Below, piece by piece: positions 58,891 through 64,000 of a DNA stretch of 64,000 nucleotides. How positions within the stretch are numbered: position 1 is the first letter of the stretch; every line of letters begins with the position of its first letter. The notes beneath the pieces were generated by a model. That model was not told where the DNA came from and searched no databases. It saw only the letters and a program-made list of their open reading frames with translations. The translations under genes and the position numbers were made by a program. The DNA comes from Streptomyces longispororuber (GTDB lineage Bacteria > Actinomycetota > Actinomycetes > Streptomycetales > Streptomycetaceae). The stretch lies in assembly GCF_014656095.1 (NCBI RefSeq), contig NZ_BNBT01000013.1, positions 1 through 64,000 on the forward strand, given 5' to 3'.

Positions 58891-61674
58891 TTGATCCGTG
58901 TCCCGCGCTTGGCGACTGCCACTGTCACGGCACTCGCACTGGCGGTGGGCCTGCCGGAGCTCGCGCTCGCGTCGCCCGACCAGCCGCGCGCGCAGCGCTC
59001 CGACGACCTCATATCGCCCGACAGACCCGGCGACCGGCTGCCGCCGGGCTGGGAACTCACCGGTGACGGCGCCGAGAGGCACCTCGTGTGGCGCGCGCCG
59101 AAGCCGGTGCCCATGGGCGACGCCCGGGTGGAGTTCTACGCCGGGGACCGGCTGCTCGGCCGGCCCCAGGCCGGCGGCGACGACCGTACGTTCCGGCTGA
59201 AGCTCGACGACGGACCCGGCGCGCGGGAGGGCCTGGAGGACCTCCGGGCCCTCGCGGGCGGCCGCCGCCTCGACAAGCCCGCGCCCGCCGCGCCGCCACA
59301 GCGCACGGTGCCCGTACCGGAGCGACTGCCCGCGAACGGCACCGACCCCGGCAAGCCGGGCCCGTACCGCACCGTCAAGGGCGAGTACGACCTGGCGCCG
59401 GTGAAGCTGCCCGGCTTCCCGCGCAAGGTGGAGATGCGGGCCACGGTGACGGGCCCGGTCGGCGCCCCGGGGAAGCGGCCCGTGGCCCTGTTCCTGCACG
59501 GCCGCCACGGCACCTGCTACAAGGGCGGCGACGTCGGCGGCAACTGGCCCTGCGAGTCCGGCTGGAAGCCGGTCCCGAGCTACCAGGGCTATCTGCACGA
59601 CCAGAAGCTCCTGGCCTCCCAGGGCTATGTGACGGTGTCCGTCTCGGCCAACGGCATCAACGGCCAGGACGACGTCGCCGCCGACGGCGGCGCGCAGGCC
59701 CGCTCGTCCCTGGTGCGCCGGCACCTCGGCCGGTTCGCCGACTGGGCCGCCGACCCGCAGAAGGCTCCGGCCGCCGTCCGCGACAGCGCGGCGGCCGCCG
59801 ACCTGTCCCGGGTCCTGCTCGTGGGCCACTCCCGCGGCGGCGAGGGCGTCAACAGGGCCGCGCTCGACAGCCGGTACGCACCGCCCGCCGACCAGGACGG
59901 CTACCCCCACACGGCGCGCTGGCAGGTCCGCGGCACCGTCCTCATCGGTCCCACGGTCTTCGGCCAGAACCCGGACCCGGACGTGCCCTCCCTGACGCTC
60001 CTGCCGGGCTGCGACGGCGACGTCTCCGACCTCCAGGGCCAGCTCTACCTGGACAACACCCGCGGCGTGGGCAACGGTTCGGCCCTGCACAGCGCGGCGT
60101 ACATGGTCGGCGCCAACCACAACTACTTCAACACCGAGTGGACGCCGGGGCAGGCGCAGGCGCCGGCCAACGACGACTTCGGCTCCGACGCGCAGCACCC
60201 GGTCTGCTCGCCGGGCTCCGGCCCCCGGCTGACGGCCGAGCAGCAGCAGAAGGCGGGGTCCACGTACATCGCTGCGGCCGCCCAGTTGTTCGTCGGCGGT
60301 GACGACGCGGTGCGCCCGCTGCTCGACGGCTCCGGCAGGAGCGCGCCGTCGGCGAACCCGGCCCGCGTGCTCACCCACGCCGTCGGCGGGCGGCGCACGG
60401 CCGCCGTCGTGCCGGACCCGGCGCTGAAGGTGACCGGTGGCACGCTGTGCGACCAGACCGCCGCGGACGGCGCGCGCGCCTGCCTCAAGCGCGGCACCAA
60501 GGCGCAGTCCCCGCACTTCGCGGGCTTCGAGGCGACACCCGACCCCGGGCGGTACGCCCTCGCGATGCGCTGGTCCCGGGCGGGCGCCACGATGTCCGTC
60601 AAGAACCCGCGCCCCGTCTCCCTCGACGGCTCGACGTCGCTCGCGCTGCGGGTGGCCCTGCCGCCCAACTCCACCGGCACGAAGCTGGACGTGACGGCCG
60701 TCGACGCCTCGGGCCGCCGCGCGAAGCTCGGCCAGGTCCGCGCGGACGGGCTGCCGGGCAGCGGCTACATGGCCACGTACTGGGGCCAGGAGCTGCGCGT
60801 TCCGCTGACGGCCGCCACGCGCGCGGGGCTCGACCTGAAGCGGATCCAGTCCCTGGAGCTGACCTCGCGCACCGGGTCCGGGCACGCGGTGCTGATGGAC
60901 GCCTGGGGCTGGCGCCCCGGCACGGCCGAGGTGCGCCCGTCCGCGCTGGCGCGCGTCGACGTCGGGCAGCCGCGCGTCGACGAGGGCGACTCGGGCGTCC
61001 GTACGCACCGGGTGCCGGTGCGGGTGACCGGTGACGGCGAGGGCAAGGTGCGGCTCTGGGTGCCGAGCCCGGACCGGGAGAAGTTCACCGTCAAGACGGT
61101 GTCGGTGCGGCCCGGGGACACCTCCCTCGGCCTGCCGTTCAAGGTCAAGGGCAACAAGCGCTACGGCATGCCGCTGTCGTACAGCGTCCTGGCCAAGACG
61201 GCCGGCGGCGCGGTCGTGGGCTCCTACTCCGGCGGGCTCTCCGTCCGTGAGGACGACCCGATGCCGAAGGTCACGGTGAAGCCGGTCGCGGCCAAGGTCA
61301 CCGAGGGCAAGCCCCTCACGTGGCGCGTCTCCCTGTCCGCGGCCGCCGACACCGAGATCGTCGCCGCGTTCCGCTTCGAGCGCGTCAGCGGGGGCAAGGA
61401 GCTGTCCACCAAGGACGTCGACAAGGCCTGGCTCAAGCGGCAGTTCGACGCCAAGCCGGACCCGGCGCGTCCGCTCTCCAAGGTGACGGGGGACCCGTTC
61501 CTGTCCGTCGTGGTCCCGGCGGGCAAGCGCAGCGCCGACCTGGTCATCCCCACCGTGAAGGACCGCGTGCGCGAGTCCCAGGAGTCGGTGCGGGTGCGGC
61601 TGTACACGTACGACCAGGACTGGAACGAGCACCGGGGGCCGCTCTTCACCGGCCGGGTGCGCAACGGTTCGTAA
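58891..61674 (+). CDS. large secreted alpha/beta hydrolase
   Basis: A 927-residue exported protein. The signal peptide (RLATATVTALALAVGLPELA, cleavage after ALA near residue 29) is followed by a prodomain-like region and, from about 185, a hydrolase domain with LFLHGRHGTCYKG (oxyanion region), the nucleophile elbow LVGHSRGGEGVN and YMVGANHNYFNTEW, probably the histidine. The C-terminal 350 residues are beta-rich, ending in two Calx-beta/immunoglobulin-like units. TTG 58891 is chosen because AGGAGG lies six bases before it. It likely attacks an extracellular ester; the substrate is unknown. Confidence 0.85.
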   Translation: MIRVPRLATATVTALALAVGLPELALASPDQPRAQRSDDLISPDRPGDRLPPGWELTGDGAERHLVWRAPKPVPMGDARVEFYAGDRLLGRPQAGGDDRTFRLKLDDGPGAREGLEDLRALAGGRRLDKPAPAAPPQRTVPVPERLPANGTDPGKPGPYRTVKGEYDLAPVKLPGFPRKVEMRATVTGPVGAPGKRPVALFLHGRHGTCYKGGDVGGNWPCESGWKPVPSYQGYLHDQKLLASQGYVTVSVSANGINGQDDVAADGGAQARSSLVRRHLGRFADWAADPQKAPAAVRDSAAAADLSRVLLVGHSRGGEGVNRAALDSRYAPPADQDGYPHTARWQVRGTVLIGPTVFGQNPDPDVPSLTLLPGCDGDVSDLQGQLYLDNTRGVGNGSALHSAAYMVGANHNYFNTEWTPGQAQAPANDDFGSDAQHPVCSPGSGPRLTAEQQQKAGSTYIAAAAQLFVGGDDAVRPLLDGSGRSAPSANPARVLTHAVGGRRTAAVVPDPALKVTGGTLCDQTAADGARACLKRGTKAQSPHFAGFEATPDPGRYALAMRWSRAGATMSVKNPRPVSLDGSTSLALRVALPPNSTGTKLDVTAVDASGRRAKLGQVRADGLPGSGYMATYWGQELRVPLTAATRAGLDLKRIQSLELTSRTGSGHAVLMDAWGWRPGTAEVRPSALARVDVGQPRVDEGDSGVRTHRVPVRVTGDGEGKVRLWVPSPDREKFTVKTVSVRPGDTSLGLPFKVKGNKRYGMPLSYSVLAKTAGGAVVGSYSGGLSVREDDPMPKVTVKPVAAKVTEGKPLTWRVSLSAAADTEIVAAFRFERVSGGKELSTKDVDKAWLKRQFDAKPDPARPLSKVTGDPFLSVVVPAGKRSADLVIPTVKDRVRESQESVRVRLYTYDQDWNEHRGPLFTGRVRNGS

Positions 61675-61684
61675 CCGGATGACA

Positions 61685-61717
61685 GGGCGGGCGGCTCCCG
61701 GTGGGGGCCGCCCGCCC
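61685..61717 (+). terminator. 11-bp stem terminator after the secreted hydrolase gene
   Basis: GGGCGGGCGGC (61685-61695) pairs perfectly with GCCGCCCGCCC (61707-61717) around an 11-base loop, starting 10 bases after the stop codon. Confidence 0.8.
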
Positions 61718-61848
61718 CGGCGTTCCCGCAGCCCGCGCCCGCACCCGACGCCGGGGCCGCTCGGTTCGCCCGTGGCCCCGGGAGGGATGATCGACGCGGG
61801 GACACCCCAAGGCACGGCGGAGACATCACAGGGCACGGGAGGAACACG

Positions 61849-62394
61849 GTGGAACACACACAGCGGCACGAGCCGGGCGACGACCGGGCCGCGGGGCCAC
61901 CGCCCGCGCCGCCCTCGCCGCTGACACTGATCGAGAACCGCCCCCCGGCCGCGCACGCCGCCGTCGGCGCGGGCGTCGTCGTCACCGACGGGCGGGGGCG
62001 GGTGCTGCTCGGCCTGGCGCGCGACGGCGTCTGGGAGCTGCCCGGCGGCAAGCTCGACCCCGGTGAGTCGTTCGAGCAGGCCGCCGTCCGCGAGCTCCGC
62101 GAGGAGACCGGCCTGGCGGCCGCCGCGGCCGACGCCCGGGTCCTCGCGGTCCTCGTGGACGCCGCCGCCCAGGGCCTGGCCCGGCTGACGGCGGCCGTCC
62201 GCGTCACCCGGGCCGAGGGCGAGCCGGCGGTGACCGAGCCGGACCGCATCGACCGCTGGCAGTGGCACGAGGTCGCCGCCCTGCCGGGGCTCGGCTCCCT
62301 GTTCAGGCCGAGCGCGCACGTCCTGGACGTCGTCTGGCCCGGGGTGCTGCCCGGCCTGCCCCCGGTGCACCGGCACGCCGTGCGGGGTGCCTGA
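61849..62394 (+). CDS. NUDIX hydrolase
   Basis: A 181-residue pyrophosphohydrolase. The Nudix box is complete: it starts GGKLDPGESFEQAAVREL and continues REETGL, with the metal-binding glutamates in place. VGAGVVVTDGRGRVLLGLAR is the leading strand and DRWQWHEVAALP the trailing one. The first 25 residues are proline-rich and not conserved. Likely substrates are nucleoside diphosphate derivatives. The GTG start has GGAGG upstream. It converges on GAPDH, with a 17-bp hairpin between them. Confidence 0.92.
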   Translation: MEHTQRHEPGDDRAAGPPPAPPSPLTLIENRPPAAHAAVGAGVVVTDGRGRVLLGLARDGVWELPGGKLDPGESFEQAAVRELREETGLAAAAADARVLAVLVDAAAQGLARLTAAVRVTRAEGEPAVTEPDRIDRWQWHEVAALPGLGSLFRPSAHVLDVVWPGVLPGLPPVHRHAVRGA

Positions 62395-62536
62395 GCCCGC
62401 CGGGCCGCGGCGGACCAGGCGGCTCCTTTTGGGGAGTTCCGGCATACAGGGGCATGGCCCCGGCCGCACCGGGTACGAGCCAGGTGGACCCCGCCGCGCT
62501 CCCCCGTCGCGGCGGGGTTCCGTGTGCCCGGACACG

Positions 62537-62573
62537 CCGCGGGGCGCCCCGGAAGCTCCGGGGCGCCCCGCGG
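62537..62573. terminator. 17-bp perfect hairpin, bidirectional terminator between nudix and gap
   Basis: CCGCGGGGCGCCCCGGA (62537-62553) is fully complementary to TCCGGGGCGCCCCGCGG (62557-62573) with a 3-base loop. It lies between convergent genes, 29 bases from the gap stop, and would work on both strands. Confidence 0.85.
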
Positions 62574-62601
62574 TGCTCGCCGTACGGCGGGGGTGCGTCC
62601 G

Positions 62602-64000
62602 TCAGGCGGCCGGGGCCGGGTAGGTCGGGTACTCCACCCCGGAGACGTGCTGCACGACGCGGATGACCTGGCAGGAGTAGCCGAACTCGTTGTCGTACCA
62701 GAGGTAGAGGATGGCGTTGTCGCCGTCGACCTTGGTGGCGCCGGCGTCGACGATCGAGGCGTGGCGCGAGCCGATGAAGTCGTTGGAGACGGCGTCGGGC
62801 GCGCTGGTGAAGTCGATCTGGCGGCGCATCGGCGAGGTCAGCGACACCTCGCGCAGGTACTCCAGGACCTCGTCGCGGGAGGTCTCGCGGCCGAGCCGCA
62901 GGCTGAGGATGGCGATCGAGACGTCCGGCACCGGGACGCGGATCGAGCTGCCGGTGATGGGCGCCTTGAGGTCGGGCAGCGCCTTGGCGACGGCGGAGGC
63001 GGCGCCGGTCTCGGTGATGACCATGTTCAGCGGCGCGGAGCGGCCCCGGCGGTCGGCCTTGTGGTAGTTGTCCAGGAGGTTCTGGTCGTTGGTGAACGAG
63101 TGGACGGTCTCCACGTGGCCGCGCAGCACGTCGTACTCGTCGGCCATCGCCTTCAGCGGCGGCACGATGGCGTTGGTGGTGCAGGAGGCGCAGGACAGGA
63201 TCTGCTCGTCGGGCTTGATCGTGTCGTGGTTGACGCCGTGCACGATGTTGGGCACGTCGCCCTTGCCCGGGGCGGTCAGGACCACCTTGTCGACACCGGG
63301 GCGCAGGTGCTTCGACAGACCCTCGCGGTCGCGCCACTTGCCGGTGTTGTCGATGAGGATGGCGTCCTTGATGCCGTGGGCGGTGTAGTCGACCTCGGAC
63401 GGGTCGCTCGCGTAGATCACCTTGATCTCGTTGCCGTTGGCGATGATCGTGCTGCTCGCCTCGTCGACGGTGATCGTGCCCTGGAACTGGCCGTGGATCG
63501 AGTCGCGGCGCAGCAGCGAGGCGCGCTTGACGAGGTCGTCGGCGGGGCGTCCGCCGCCCGGGCGGACGACGATGGCGCGCAGCCGCAGGCCGTTGCCGGA
63601 GCCCGTCTTCTCGATGAGCAGCCGGGCGACGAGGCGGCCGATGCGGCCGAAGCCGTACAGGACGACGTCGCGGCCCTCGCGGCACTCGATCTTGTTCGCG
63701 CCGGTGGCGCCGGCCACGGCCTCGGCGGTGAACTCCTCCACCGACAGACCGCGGTCGTCGGCCTTGTACGTCGCGGCGAGCATGCCGATGTCGATCTGGG
63801 AGGGGCCGAGGTCGAGCGCGGTGAGGGCCCGCAGGAACGGCAGCGTCTCGGTGACGGAGAGCTCCTCGCCGGCTATCTGCCGGGCGAATCGGTGGGTCTT
63901 GAGGATGCTGACCACCGACTTGTTCACGAGCGAGCGGCTGTGGAGCAGGACGGTCACGTCCCGCTCGCGGTGCAGCTTCCCGATCAGCGGGATCATCGAC
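62602..64000 (-). CDS. gap: glyceraldehyde-3-phosphate dehydrogenase, long actinobacterial type (5' end off window)
   Basis: At least 466 residues of a GAPDH, cut by the right edge. The NAD-binding motif VLYGFGRIGRLVARLL lies about 110 residues after the visible start, the catalytic cysteine in SCASCTTNAIVPPLK, the phosphate site in TGAASAVAKALP and the ending WYDNEFGYSCQVIRVVQHV. The N-terminal extension (KLHRERDVTVLLHSRSLVNK) marks the 480-residue Streptomyces type. The codon before the apparent ATG 63996 is TCG, so translation very probably begins about 20 codons further right, outside the window. Confidence 0.95.
   Translation of the reverse strand, partial: SMIPLIGKLHRERDVTVLLHSRSLVNKSVVSILKTHRFARQIAGEELSVTETLPFLRALTALDLGPSQIDIGMLAATYKADDRGLSVEEFTAEAVAGATGANKIECREGRDVVLYGFGRIGRLVARLLIEKTGSGNGLRLRAIVVRPGGGRPADDLVKRASLLRRDSIHGQFQGTITVDEASSTIIANGNEIKVIYASDPSEVDYTAHGIKDAILIDNTGKWRDREGLSKHLRPGVDKVVLTAPGKGDVPNIVHGVNHDTIKPDEQILSCASCTTNAIVPPLKAMADEYDVLRGHVETVHSFTNDQNLLDNYHKADRRGRSAPLNMVITETGAASAVAKALPDLKAPITGSSIRVPVPDVSIAILSLRLGRETSRDEVLEYLREVSLTSPMRRQIDFTSAPDAVSNDFIGSRHASIVDAGATKVDGDNAILYLWYDNEFGYSCQVIRVVQHVSGVEYPTYPAPAA

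Noticed and set aside
57391..62535. Minus-strand open frame of 1714 codons
   Set aside because: It lies antisense to the MFS, secreted hydrolase and NUDIX genes, has low-complexity Arg/Gly/Val composition and no recognisable domain. Such shadows are expected in very GC-rich DNA.

Overview
The window is very GC-rich (third codon positions almost always G or C), uses many GTG starts and 4-base ATGA/GTGA overlaps, and carries families typical of Streptomyces (DUF6355, DUF6479, DUF6271, DUF779, Nur- and DasR-like operators, 464+ residue GAPDH). It is best read as chromosomal DNA of a Streptomyces or very close relative. No insertion sequence, prophage, CRISPR array, rRNA or intact ordinary tRNA is seen.

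Layout. 1-4395: end of a cell-surface polysaccharide operon (flippase end, GT2 glycosyltransferase with an apparent frameshift in a C7 run, pyruvyl-transferase family protein, RmlC-like epimerase, class III aminotransferase). 4403-10630: minus-strand PAP2 phosphatase, secreted ricin/FG-GAP protein, M24 peptidase and a double alpha/beta hydrolase, the last divergent from a MerR regulator. 11807-12786: Hsp20 with a recognisable promoter, plus DUF2267. 12836-14084: DUF1348 and TetR genes around twin operators. 14125-16919: aldolase, SIS isomerase and DeoR regulator (amino-sugar type). 17217-20104: SRPBCC protein, GPACPG-repeat protein, TauE-like exporter, LysR. 20292-25914: small secreted proteins, two CrcB fluoride channel genes, VOC protein, alcohol dehydrogenase plus Dps, DUF6479, DUF779. 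25998-30308: secreted glycosidase, beta-propeller-like protein, small membrane protein and PI-PLC-like enzyme.

30427-36451: a decayed 2-hydroxyacid dehydrogenase, a candidate circularly permuted tRNA-like RNA, and a five-gene nickel/peptide-type ABC operon with a Nur-box-like operator over its start. 36488-42911: two acyl-CoA dehydrogenases plus quinone oxidoreductase, XRE-cupin regulator, PIG-L deacetylase, proline-iminopeptidase-like hydrolase. 43075-46011: lutABC lactate oxidation. 46034-50320: glycine-betaine-type ABC transporter whose ATPase faces the permease/binding-protein operon, with a methyltransferase between. 51065-52573: nagZ behind a DasR-type (dre) site. 53249-58725: a five-gene operon (Fe/2-oxoglutarate dioxygenase, DUF6271, PLP decarboxylase, GNAT, MFS) behind a second dre-like site, which looks like an undescribed small biosynthetic cluster. 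58891-64000: secreted alpha/beta hydrolase, NUDIX hydrolase and GAPDH running off the right edge.

The two most interesting items are the permuted tRNA-like RNA (30894-31026, minus) and the dre-associated biosynthetic cluster. All family names come from reading the protein sequences; no database search was run.
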